A stretch of DNA of 64,000 nt. It comes from Tetradesmus obliquus (Eukaryota; Chlorophyta; Chlorophyceae; Sphaeropleales; Scenedesmaceae). The stretch's first letter is position 1. Each line of letters starts with the position of its first letter. The translations under genes were made by a program, and so were the position numbers. Below are positions 40,601-53,000 of the stretch, in pieces. Location of the stretch: positions 1,409,001-1,473,000 of the forward strand of contig CP126195.1 of NCBI GenBank assembly GCA_030272155.1, in the 5' to 3' direction. The notes under the pieces were generated by a model. The model had not been told where the DNA came from. It worked only from the letters and a program-made list of their open reading frames with translations, and ran no database searches.

Positions 40601-42100
40601 CAGCGCTTGCACTGGAACGCGTCACTGTGTACACAGATGACCTGGACGCCCCGCAGGCAACAGCAGCAGCAGCAGCACAGGTCAGCAGCAGCAGCAGCAA
40701 GGTGCCGCTTGCAGGAGCAGCAGCCGGCAGCGGCAGCAGCAGCAGCAGCAGCAGCGGCGTGGACTGGCAGAGCTTGTGGGGCGGCAGCAGCAGCAGCGAT
40801 GCAGCACTGGAGCCTCCCTCAAACGGCAGTTTCCTGCTAGGTGGGTGCGGCATGTTGCATCGAACTGTACACAGCTTGGTGATTCACTTGATGGCCAGCT
40901 TGTTGACTTTACTCGGCTAGGAGCGGCATCTTGGTGGCCTGGTTTGGTCAGCCAGTTCCTTTCATAGCATTGCTGTAAGTGGCTGTAGTGATGCCTGCTC
41001 AGTTGCTGTGGGCTTGTGAGAGGCTGTTGACGTGAGGGCGTCAGTCAACAGGCCCACCAGCAGGCAGCTACACTGAGGGCCTGCCTGCCTGCCTGCCTGC
41101 CCTGTTTTCGCCCACCCACAAGACAAGCTGCTAGCACCCGTGGTGCAGTCCGCAGTGCACATGCTGACAGCACCCCTGACGCCTGCCTCTCTCCTCTTGT
41201 CTCCTCACCTACAGACAAACTCCTTGCACCCGTGCTGCAGTCGGCAGTGCTGCACCCCACGCTCGGCTGCATTGCCGTGCACATGCTGACAGCACCCCTG
41301 ACGCCTGCCTCTCTCCTCTTGTCTCCTCACCTACAGACAAACTCCTTGCACCCGTGCTGCAGTCGGCAGTGCTGCACCCCACGCTCGGCTGCATTGCCGT
41401 GCACATGCTGACAGCACCCCTGCCGGCCCGCCTCTCTTCTGTTTTTTCACTCCCAACGTACAGACAAACTCCTTGCGCCCGTGGTGCAGTCGGCAGTGCT
41501 GCACCCCACGCTCGGCTGCATTGCCGTGCACATGCTGACAGCACCCCTGCCTGCCCGCCTCTTTTCTGTTTTTTCACTCCCAACGTACAGACAAACTCCT
41601 TGCGCCGGTGGTGCAGTCAGCGGTGCTGCACCCCACCCTTGGCTGCATCGCCGTGCAGCGTGCACCGCCCATCGCACTACGCCAGGCCGCCAACATAATG
41701 GCGCAGCGACTGGGCCAAATATCAGCGCCAGAGGCTGCCATCAGCCGCCGCACGGCTGCCGTGCCGCTGCTGCGGCTGCTGCGCAGCGCGGCGCCTGAGG
41801 CTGGGTGGGCTGGCGGGCGCGTTGCAGCGTTACACACGGGGCTGCATTTTTGGCAGACCGCGGCTGGGTGAGTCAGAGCCATAGGTTTTAGGGTTTTTAA
41901 TCAGGGTTTGAAATTGTAGTGTCTAGTGTTGAGGCTGGGTGGGCTGGCGGGCGGGTGGCTGCTCTGCACTTGGTGCTGCATTTCTGGCAGGCCGCGGCTG
42001 GGTGAGTGGCGGCTTAGGGTTTTGATGTTGAGGTTGAGTGATCAGTGTTGCTCCCCTCTGCTTCAACTTGTTAGAGTCTGACCCTGGTCTCCCCTCCCCC

Positions 42101-42143
<43 letters not shown>

Positions 42144-44578
42144 ACTGCCTTCGTCCTGCAGCATGGGCCCCGCCCGGCTGCAGTTCCCCTGCCACCTGTA
42201 CTTCCTGTCCCCCGGCAAACTTTCCAAGTATGCACTGGCTTCAAAAAAGAGCGGCTGCTTCCTTGACCTGCCCCCAGCAGACAAGGCAGGCAGGCCACAC
42301 TCAGCACAGCAGCTGGTGCACAGTGCCAAGCAGCATGCGTGGCTGGTGTTTTTTGAGTCTACCAGCAGCAGCAGCAGCAGCACCAGGGGGAAGGGCGGCG
42401 GCAGCAGCGGCAGCAGCAGCAGCGGCGGGGGCTGGCATTTCACTTTGGTGACGGACGCTGCTGCTGCTGGGCAAGCCTCCTGGTTCCTGCCAGGTGAGGG
42501 GTTAGGGTTGATGGTTTAAGGTTTTAGGGTTCGCCTTCTGAAATGTGTTTCACGCTGGTGCAAAATGCTGCTGCTGCTGCTGCTCGGCAGGCTTCCTGGT
42601 TCCCGCCAGTTGGGTGGCATCATTCTACTGCTGTTGTTATGCGGCATGTGCACAGCTCGCCTTTGCTAATGCGCTGCATCTGTAATGGTTGCTTGTTTCA
42701 CCCTGACCAGTGATGCTGCCGCCACCAAATTCAAACAAAGCTTACATATCATGTTCTGTTTTTGAAGTGACGCATTCTGCCGACTGCCACATTGTAAGCG
42801 CAGGCCGCACCGGTGCGTTCCTGGGGCCACAGGATCTCTTCTTTGCAGTGCAGCAAGCCGCCAGCAGCACCCTCGCGGTTTACAGAACCCCAGGGTTCAA
42901 GGGCAAGGGTTTACCTCTGTACACCATCAACCTCGCCAACCCCTCAACCCTAGGCGCGGGCTTTTTTCCGGGACCCCCAGCGCTTGCTGCACCATATGTT
43001 GGAGCGGAAGCAGCCGCGAAAGCAGCAAAGGAAGCTGCAGATGCAGCAGAACAAGCAGCAAAGGATGCTGCTGCAGCAGCAGCAGAGGCTGGCGAGGAAG
43101 CAGCAGCAGCAGATGGTGCTGCAGCAGCAGATGCAGGCGCTGCTGCTGCTGCTGCTGTGGCGGCGGCTGTGCAAGTCAAAGCTCCAGCAGCAGTAAGCAG
43201 CATCACTGGCAAGAGGATTCGGAAGCCGGGGGAGACATGGAGGCCTGATGATGTTGATGATGCGTCAAGCTCAGCTGGTGATATGATGGTGCCTGTGGTT
43301 GGCATCGGGGCAGCGTATCAGCACGCCGGCCAGGGCAGCAGCGCACACAGGTGGGCTGCTGGTTGTGGTGGCTGCTGCTGTGCTGTTTGTCGGGGCTGTT
43401 TGTGTGTTGTTGCTGCTTGTGGTGTGAGTGTAGAGCATTGGGAGACATGGAGGCCGGCCGATGCAGAGGATGCTGCAAGCTCTGCTGCGGGTGATATGAT
43501 GGTGCTGTGGTTGGGATCGGCTCGGCGTGTCAGCACGCCGGCCAGGGCAGCAGCGCAAGCAGGTGGGTTGCTGGTGGGCTGCTGGTTGTGGTGGCTGCTG
43601 CTGCTGCTGCTGTGTTGTGTTGGCCGTTCGGCGGGGCTGTTTGTGTGCTAGCGCTGCACGTGTTTTGCCTGGTGTAACATGGAGGCCCAATGATGGTGAT
43701 GATGCCGCAACCTTGGCCGGTGCCATGATGGTGCCTGTGGTTGGCATTGAAGCGGCTTTCAACACGCGGGTCAGGGCAGCTGCGCAGACAGGTGGGTTGG
43801 TGGTGGGCTGCTGGCTGTGGAGGCTGCTGATGTGCCTGTCGGCTGTGTGGCGGGGCTGAGGCAGGGCAGCTGCAAGCAGCTATTAATACTGACCTGCGTT
43901 GACTAGGTTTGACTGGGCTGGTGGATTGCGCTGCTGCGCTGCAGGTTTGGGTTTGCTGCACATGCCGGGCACCTTCAGGGTGACCAGGGCCATGAGGAGG
44001 CAGGGCAGCTGCAAACGGCTGAACTAATGAGTTGCCTGGTGTGTGTGCTGCTGCGTTGCGCTGCAGGTGTGGGTCTGCTGCACACGGTTGCCATGGTGAC
44101 CAGGGGCATGAGGATGCAGGGCAGCTGCAAACAGCTGACTGAATTGACTTGCTTTGACCATGTTTGACCAGGCTGGTTGTGTGTGCTGCAGGTCTGAAAC
44201 TGCTGCACACGGCAGCCATGGTGAACTGGGTCACAAGGATGCAGGGAAGCTGCAACAGCTGAATCAATGACCTGTTTTGTTGTTGTTTGTGTGTGCTGCT
44301 GCGTCGCGCTACAGGTTCGGGTCTGCTGCGCATGGCAGCCACGGTGCCGAGGCGCATGGGCATGAGGAGGCGGGGCAGCTGCACAGCGGCGGCGGCGTGG
44401 TGCTGTGGCACCAAGGTGGGTGGCAGCAGCAGCTGGGGATGTGGCGTTGCTTTCCTGCGTGAGCAGCAACAGCAGTCAAACGGCTGCTGTGGCACTGAGC
44501 TGTGTTGCAGCAGCGGCGCTGGATGTTGCGTAGCTCAGTTGCCATGACAGCAGCATACTTGGCATGCCATTGACCTGC

Positions 44579-44611
<33 letters not shown>

Positions 44612-44971
44612 AGCCGGCGGCAGGCTGGTGATGGGTGCGCTGCCAGCCCCTGGGCTGCAGTACGCTGCTGGGGAGGACAGCGACGACCCTGATGCGGCTG
44701 AACCAGCAACAGCTGTAGTAGCGCCTGACATGGGCCAGGTGAGAGTTGGTTGCATGGCTGCTGCTGTTTCTGCTGGCCTGTTACTCTGGTCAGTCAAGAC
44801 AGCTGCAGATGCAGTTGTACGCTGCAGCGGTGCCTGTTTGCTGCAGCAGGAACTGCTGCTGCTGTACTGTTGCTGCTGTCGAGTCACTGGCAAGTGTTCG
44901 GCAGCTCCCCACACGGCTGCTGCCGGCCAAGCTCGCACCCTCTTGCTGCTGCCGTGGTTCCCATCGCCGCC

Positions 44972-45007
<36 letters not shown>

Positions 45008-45765
45008 TTTTCAGGTTGGTGGTGAGCACAGCCTGCAGCTGCAGCCCAATGAGCGCGTGGTGGCGGTGCGCTGGCAGGAGCTGGGCCAGGGGCCGCCCCT
45101 GGAGCCCTACCACTGCGCGGCAGCCATTCTGACGACACAGGTAGGCAGGAAGGGAATGCCGATGCATGTCGATGGTGTGCAGCAGCAGTACCACTGCGCG
45201 GCAGCCACCTGCCCACACAGCTGCGGGCTGATTTGAGGTAGACGTGTTGATGGTGTGTGATGGTGGCTGTGCGCTGGCAGGAGCTGGGCCAGGGGCCACC
45301 TCTGGAGCCATACCACTGCGCAGCAGCCATTTTGAGAACACAGGTGAGTGAGGACGTTCAAATATCTATGTTGTGTCGTGCTGTGCAGTTGTGTGCATGC
45401 AGCCAATGTATGCAGCTGCAGTTGTGTGCAGAGCAGCTAGGCCAGGGCCCGCCCCTAATGCCCTACCACTGCGCGGCAGCTATCCTGACAGCAAAGGTGG
45501 GCGGGGACCTTCACGAGAGTGCCCAGTAAGCTTTTTGGTGTGCAGTATCTTCCGCCAATGCATGGTCATTTTGTGCAGCACGTAGCACTGCTGCAGGAGC
45601 CATATTCGCAGCTCAGGGGCGTGTTAGGCTGACAGGCTGCCACACTGCGGCTCACACCGCAAGCCCAACCCTAGACTCTTGTTTTGTGCGTGTTTGTCAG
45701 CTTGTCGTTGCGGCTGTCTAATCACTCACAGTGCTCATGCCCAGCACTGCTCCCTCTTTTGACCC

Positions 45766-45827
<62 letters not shown>

Positions 45828-46751
45828 CACACTGCAGCGGCTGCTGCTGGTGTCAGGCGACCTCACGCTGCTGGCCGCTGTTGATGCGAGCTGCGGCAGT
45901 GTGGGGCTAACCAGTGCCATCACCTCATTCCTGTGGGTTGGGCCGGCACTGCTGTACATGACGGCAGGAGGCCAGGTGCGCTGCAGTCACATCTAACAAT
46001 CAATATTATGGTATTATGGTTTCCGTTGTTTGTTGCACATTGTTTCATGGAAGTGAACGTCAAATGTGATGGTTTTGGCTCATAATGCTGGCGACCTCAC
46101 GCTGCTGGCTGCTGTTCCTGCCAGCTGCGGCAGCGTTGTATTGAGCAGCAGTGCCATCACCAGCTTTCTGTGGGTTGGCCTGGCGCTGCTGTACATGACG
46201 GCAGGAGGCCAGGTGCGGTCTGGCGCGGTTTGTTTTTGCGTCTTCGTTTTTCAAGTACGATATTACAGTACCATCACAGAGCTTCTACTGCATGTGTGGT
46301 ATATGAAGGCAGCCAGCATGCTTGTGCAGACGGACTCACGGTAAACGCTTCTGTGACTGGTTAGGTTGCAACCACTGCTGCTGCTGCTGCTGCTGCTGCT
46401 GCAGGTGATGCAGCTGACGTGGACAGGCCAGGTGCAGCACATGGCCAGCGTGGCAGCAAGCCCACCACCGCTGCTGGCTGCAGCGCTCACTGACAGCCTG
46501 CTGCTGCTGAGGCAGAACCCCATCACCGGGGAGCACGAGGTATGGCGTTTAGGGGTTAGGAGGGTTCGACGAACCCCCATGTGTTGTTTGGTCTGGGGCG
46601 TGGTGTGGTGATGCAGCAGGACTTTGATATGTTGTGATGTGTGATGGCTGTCAGGATGCGGTGCCTGGCATGTAGTTTGTGCTTCGGTGCAGATCTGGCT
46701 GGTGGATTCATCTGCGTGGCTTTGCAAAGACACCAGTTCTTCATTCGACTG

Positions 46752-46787
<36 letters not shown>

Positions 46788-48528
46788 GGCGGCGGCCCTG
46801 CAAATCATCCTGTGCAGGTGGCCAGCCGTGCCGTGGGTGTGCTGCAGCCGCTGGTGTTGGGCTGGACCAGCCTGGCCAGCTGCGGCCTGCTGCCCCGGGG
46901 GCTCAACACGGCACGCGCAGCGCTGCAGGTGCGGTGTGCGTGGCGTGGGGGGCGGGGGAGGGAATGCATGTACTGCTGCTGCTGCTGCTGCCCAGGGAAA
47001 TCAACACGGCACGCACGGCGCTGCAGGTGCGGGGGACAGCCTGGTGCATGCTGGTGCGGCTGGTGGTGGTGGTCGTGCTAGTGACGTCGCGTGCTGTGGA
47101 CAGTATGCCGACAGGGCTGCAGGTACCGTTGGGAAATGACACTACATGCCAGGTACTGTTGACTGACGACAGGTCGGGGTGCATCTTAGCGAGACGGCCA
47201 AGCTGCAACCTGACTTGTCGTCATCAGCAATGACTGGCATGCATTGTTTCTCTTCAGTATTGCAGGTTCTTCTTGAACGGCCTCACAGTGCTCAAGTTTA
47301 TATCAAGATCTTGCTATTTGATCACTGGCGGTTTACGCCACACACACCACCTCGGGCATGCCGTGGCCATTTGTTGTCTTTTGATGCAATGATCAGTGAC
47401 ACGTGTCGACCTGTGCAACACGTTTTCGAATGTGCAAAATCGCCTGCCAGGCGCTGCTGGAGGCTTTTGCCGCCACCCACGTCACCTCAGGCATGCTGTG
47501 GGCGCTCATTCAACCATTGCAACACCACTGTGTAACATCACTTTGTGTGTTACTTTCACTGTTAATGTCAAACCTGCTGCCGCCAGGCGCTGCTGGAGGC
47601 GTTTGACGCCACGCATGTCACCTCAGGCATGCTGTGGGCGCTCATCAGCGGATGGTGCGGCGACGTGGCGGCAGCACTGGCAGCACACGCAGCAGATGTG
47701 GAGCCGAGTGTGCAGATGGCAGCTAATGCTGCCGCAGGGCGCTGGCCGGCAGTGGTGAGTTGGCAGCTGGCAGCTAATAGTGTTGTGGAGTGCACTCGCT
47801 TCGGGATGTGCAGTGATCAGCTGCAGCATGCTGCTGCTGTTCCCTGCTGGTGGCGGTACTCTATTGTGTGAAATCAGCACAGCATACATGGCATAGAATT
47901 CTGCATTTGCGCCGCGTATGCAGGCAGCGCTGATCGTGCTACTATGTGATAACCGATCCTTCGCAAACCTGCAAAACCATCGGCTTCTGCTATCGCTGTT
48001 GCTGCCACTGCTGCTGCTGCTGCTGCTGCTGCAGGTGTCATCCCTGCGTGGGGAGCATGAGCGCAGCGTGTTCTACCCCAGGCCGGCTCCCCAGGGCAGC
48101 CAGCTGCACCACAAGCTGCTGGCAGCAGCGGCAGGTGGGTTCTGGCTCAATTACGACTTGAGGCTGCGTCTCATGGCTGGGTCAGTGCACGTGGGTTGAA
48201 GCTGCTGCAGCCAGCTGCACCATAAGCTGCTGGCGGCAGCGGCAGGGTGGGTGTGACGTAGGTTTAGTGCGCTTGGGAAAAACTGAGGCTACAGCTCGTG
48301 GCTTGAGATTGAGTAGATTTGTGTTCAGTGCTGCAGCCAGCTGCACCACAAGCTGCTGTCGGCAGCAGCAGGTGGGTTCCCGGTTTCCAGATGAAAACCC
48401 GTGGCTGCACTTCTCTGCATGAATCCAACAGTATATTGAATCGATGGCCAGCTTGCTGCATATTTTTTAGCTTGTTGCAAAGGGTGCTACAGCAAAGGTA
48501 AGACAGCTGCATAAACTTATGTCGATTG

Positions 48529-48579
<51 letters not shown>

Positions 48580-49612
48580 AGGCGCCACCATGCACGGCCA
48601 GTTCAGTGCCGCGCAGCAGTGTCTGGAGGCTGCAGGGGAGTGGGAGACGGCCATGGCGCTGGCGGTGTGCGCGGGCGACTTTGGAGCACTGCGGGCACTG
48701 GTGGCAGGCGTGCAGGTGCGCTGCAGCATCATGTCGTGACTGCACCGGTTGTAGTTGAGTTGACGCAAATGCTTCAACTCTGCACGCGGCAGCCGGCAAC
48801 AATCAGGCAGGTTACATTATCGCAGCCCTTGGGCGCCTCGTGGTGCTGATGATCATGCCTGCTGGTTGACCTGCCGCTGTGCTGCATGCCCTGTTGTTCT
48901 AATGTTCCTCCCGCAGTCAAGCATTGCAATGGCAGCAGGCGGCGAGCGCGAGGCCCAAGACATCGCCCGCCTTGCACGCGGCCTGGTGGCAGCATACGAG
49001 CGCAGCGGGCGCGCCTTCTCTTTGGCCGGCTCATCGGTGTCTGGCTCGATGTCTGGTGGCGGCGCCAAGGATTGGCGGCTGCGTGCTGTGATGGCTGATG
49101 ACAGCTTCTTCAGCAATGCTGCGGACTGGAGCTTTGGCGGGCCAGGTACGGCAGGAGCAGCAACAGGATGTTTCTTTGCTCTTTGTATGGGACGTCGTTG
49201 CTATTGTGCGGCTAGTCGAGTGGTTGCCAAATGTGCAGCGCGTTGTGGTTGCGAGCGCAGCGGGCGCGCCTTCTCACTGGCTGGGTCTGTTTCAGGCGCT
49301 GCTGGAGGAGGAGGTGCGAGGGATTGGCGGCTGCGTGCTGTGGTGGCTGATGACAGCTTCTTCAGCAACGCCCCCGACTGGAGCTTTGGCGGGCCAGGTG
49401 CGCTCAGGAGAGGGAACATTAGCGGTGTTGTATCATTCAACAGCATTGCTGCTGTGCGGCCGGTCAATCGATTGCAGAGTGTGCAGGGCTATGTGTTCCC
49501 GCTGCCTTTGTGCTGCTGCTGCCGTGTGATTTCAGGCAAGCAGCCCTCCATGGAGACCAGTGCCGTTTGCGCCCCAGCTGCTTCCATCATCACAACATTC
49601 AATTGCTGCCGG

Positions 49613-49675
<63 letters not shown>

Positions 49676-49742
49676 AGGCAAGCAGCGTTCCATGGAAAGC
49701 CAGCGCCTTCAATGCCCCTGCTGCCTTCATGCAGACAGTTAA

Positions 49743-49778
<36 letters not shown>

Positions 49779-49959
49779 GCTGCTGTTTTTACTGCTGCTG
49801 CCGCTGCAGGCAAACAACCTGCCATGGAGACCAGTGCATTTAACGCCCCCGCTTTTTTCATCCACACAGTTAAACTGCTGCTGCTGCCGCTGCAGGCAAA
49901 CAACCTGCCATGGAGACCAGTGCATTTCACGCCCCTGCTGCCTTCGTCCACACAGTTAA

Positions 49960-50027
<68 letters not shown>

Positions 50028-53000
50028 AGGCAAACAACCTGCCATGGAGACCAGTGCATTTAACGCCCCTGCTGCCTTCATCCACACAGTTAAACTGCTG
50101 CTGCTGCTGCTGCTGCTGCTGCAGGCAAACAACCTGCCATGGAGACCAGGGCATTCAACGCCCCCGCTGCCTTCATGCAGACAGTTAAACTGCTGCTGCT
50201 GCTGCTGCTGCTGCAGGCAAACAACCTGCCATGGAGACCAGCGCATTCAACGCCCCTGCTGCCTTCATCCAGGCTGGTGAGGTGGGGCAGCTGCCACGCG
50301 CTGACACAGCCACGCTGGGTGCCTACCTGGGCAACAGCGACCTGGCATTGTTGGAGGAGCCAGGAGCAGCAGCAGCGGCAGCGGCAGCAGGTGAGTGGTG
50401 TGGCGTTTTTGTAGGGTAGCTGTGTTCTTGTCATGTTTCGGCTGCAGTTGTGTGGCTGCATTGCTGCTGACACAGCCACGCTGGGTGCCTACCTGGGCAA
50501 CAGCGACCTGGCATTGTTGGAGGAGCCAGGAGCAGCAGCAGCGGCAGCGGCAGCAGGTGAGTGGTGTGGCGTTTTTGTAGGGTAGCTGTGTTCTTGTCAT
50601 GTTTCAGCTGCAGTTGTGTGGCTGCATTGCTGCTGACACAGCCACACTGGGGGCCTACCTGGGCAACAGTGACCTGGCATAATTGGAGGAGCCGGGAGCA
50701 GCAGCGGCAGCAGCAGCAGCAGGTAAGTGGTGTGTTTGGAATGGCATGGCCAGGCTAGTGTTGCTGGGCATTTTGGGGGCCTACCTGGGCAACAGCAACG
50801 TGGCGCTGCTGGAGACATCTTCCGACCTAAAAGTCGCTGGTCAAACTAAACCAGCTGGCCTGTATCTTGAGCTGTTCTGCACCAGTGGCAAAAGGAGGAG
50901 GTGTTGCCTCATACCAATCGATTGCCGTGCTGCATGCCTTGTCCGGTGCTGCCGTCGTATCTATCTGCTGTTGCAGGCGTGGGTGTGCGCCGTGCCTCAA
51001 GTGACCATGATTTCCTGGCCAACCTGGACGAGCTGGCTTACGCTTGTGCTGCTCTGTCTGCCCTGTCTTGTGCCTGCCGTTTCTTATGTTGCCCCCTGCC
51101 TCCACACTTGCAGGTGTAGGTGTGCGCCGTGCCTCCTTGGACCATGATTTCCTGGCCAACCTGGACCAGCTGGCCTCACTCTTGTGCTGCCCTGCCTACC
51201 GTGTATTCTGCTGTCTGCTGCTGCTGCGCAGGTGTGGGTGTGCGGCGTGCCTCAAGTGACCATGATTTCCTGGCCAACCTGGACCAGCTGGTGGCGCTCT
51301 CTGCGCAGCGGCCCTCCAGTGCAACAGGTGAGGGCGGACCCGCATGCATTGCGTTGCATGGTGTTGCGTTTACATACTCCACTCAACCAAGGAGTGAGAA
51401 CCCAAGTCAGGAGCCAAACAGAGGCTGTAGCTGTGATGTGCGTGCTGATGTGTTTGCGATTTTATTGTTGTGTGGTTCAAGCGCACACAATCCTTTTTGC
51501 AAGTATACATGACAAAGCTGCTGCCACTGCAAGGAACAGTACCTCACAAGCTGTTCGCTTCCCCCTTGAATGGCCTTGTGGTGTGTGCCTGCTTGTCGAG
51601 CAGGTGACAAGGGTCTGGCCCGCACCAGCACAGGGGCCTCATCAGTCAGCAGCGGCGATGGAGGCGGAGCAGCAGCAGCAGCAGCAGCCGGCGCGGCGTC
51701 AGGCGCAGGCGGCCAGGTGGGACGGCTTTTTTAGTTGAACATCACATCATTGCTGAGGGCCTTGCTGCAACGTTGCATATCAAACTGGATGCTGAGGGCC
51801 TTGCTGCAGTATGTATCGATCACGGACTCAATCTGCCGGTGCTGCTGCTGTCCCTGGCTCCTTTGAACTGCCTGCAAATGTAGGCCCGTTACGGCCTGTT
51901 TGACTTTTCTGATGACGAGGAGGGCGAGGGCAGTGTACATATCAAACACAAAACACTCTGCTGCTGCTGCTGCTGCTGCTGCTTTTTATGGCTGCTCTTA
52001 ACTGCCTGCATATGTAGGCGCGTGACGGCCTGTTTGACTTTTCTGATGACGAGGAGGGTGAGGGCAGCTTTGGGTGGAGCCAGCGCTCCAAGTTCAAGAT
52101 CCACATCAAGTCCAAGGTGCGGTTGTCATTTTGGTGTGGTACATGCTGGGCATGTACACGGCTGTGTTGAGTATGTGTGCATTGCGATCATTGCTGGTCA
52201 CAGTTCAAGATCCACATCCAGTCCAAGACGGGGAATATTGTTGGTTCTTGTTTCTTGTTTCCTTGTCCTAATGAGCAGTGTGAATGCGGCGCATGCTGTG
52301 CCGTGTGCATATAGGTTGCTGCAGCCAGCGCTCCAAGTTCAAGATCCACATCAAGTCCGAAGTGCAGAGTGCTCATGTTTCTGGTTCCATGTGTCTCAGA
52401 GATGAGCAGTGTGGATGCGGCGCATGCTGCGCATGCGCATAGGTTGCTGGCGCAGCGGCCCAAGTTTAGCATGTGACCTAACCAGGACTGTCTTGCCCCA
52501 CATCTTCCCACCACAACACCACCAACGCAGCAGGCGGCGGACGGCGCCCACCCCGCACCAGCAACTCGCTCAGCCACCAACTGACTGTGCTGTGTGTGTG
52601 ACTCCGTCCTCTTGCTGCACTCCTGCTCCCCGCCCTTTTTCTCCATCACAGGAGGAGGCGGACGGCGCCAACCCTGCAGCAGCAGGCAGCACGGGAGCCT
52701 CGACACCGGAGCTGCGCTCAGCAGTGCAGAAGCTCAAGCTGGGACCCCCGGGTGCAGGCAGCTTCAAGGATGCATTCGGGAAAGGAGGCAGCAGCAGCAT
52801 CAAGCCAGGAGCGGGCGACAGCGGCAGGTGCGACAGTGTGCTCATTTGGTGCGTTTGCGCCTGGGTTTAATTGCTCTTTTCAAGTTGTGCGAGTTCAGGG
52901 GCAGCATAGGTCTGCTGGGACCCATTGGGATCATGCAGAAAGGTAGCTGTTTTCTTTTACTACACGGTCATCCGTACAAGTGTTGTCAGCATCCTAGTCG

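Noticed and set aside
44309-45406. Several 150-200 codon minus-strand frames opposite TWD40-2
   Set aside because: They are antisense to phase-verified exons and their copies and show no family motif.
49530-50276. Regular spaced array resembling a CRISPR locus
   Set aside because: The repeated part is the start of a coding exon and the spacers are CTG runs of varying length. This is a eukaryotic gene, with no cas genes.
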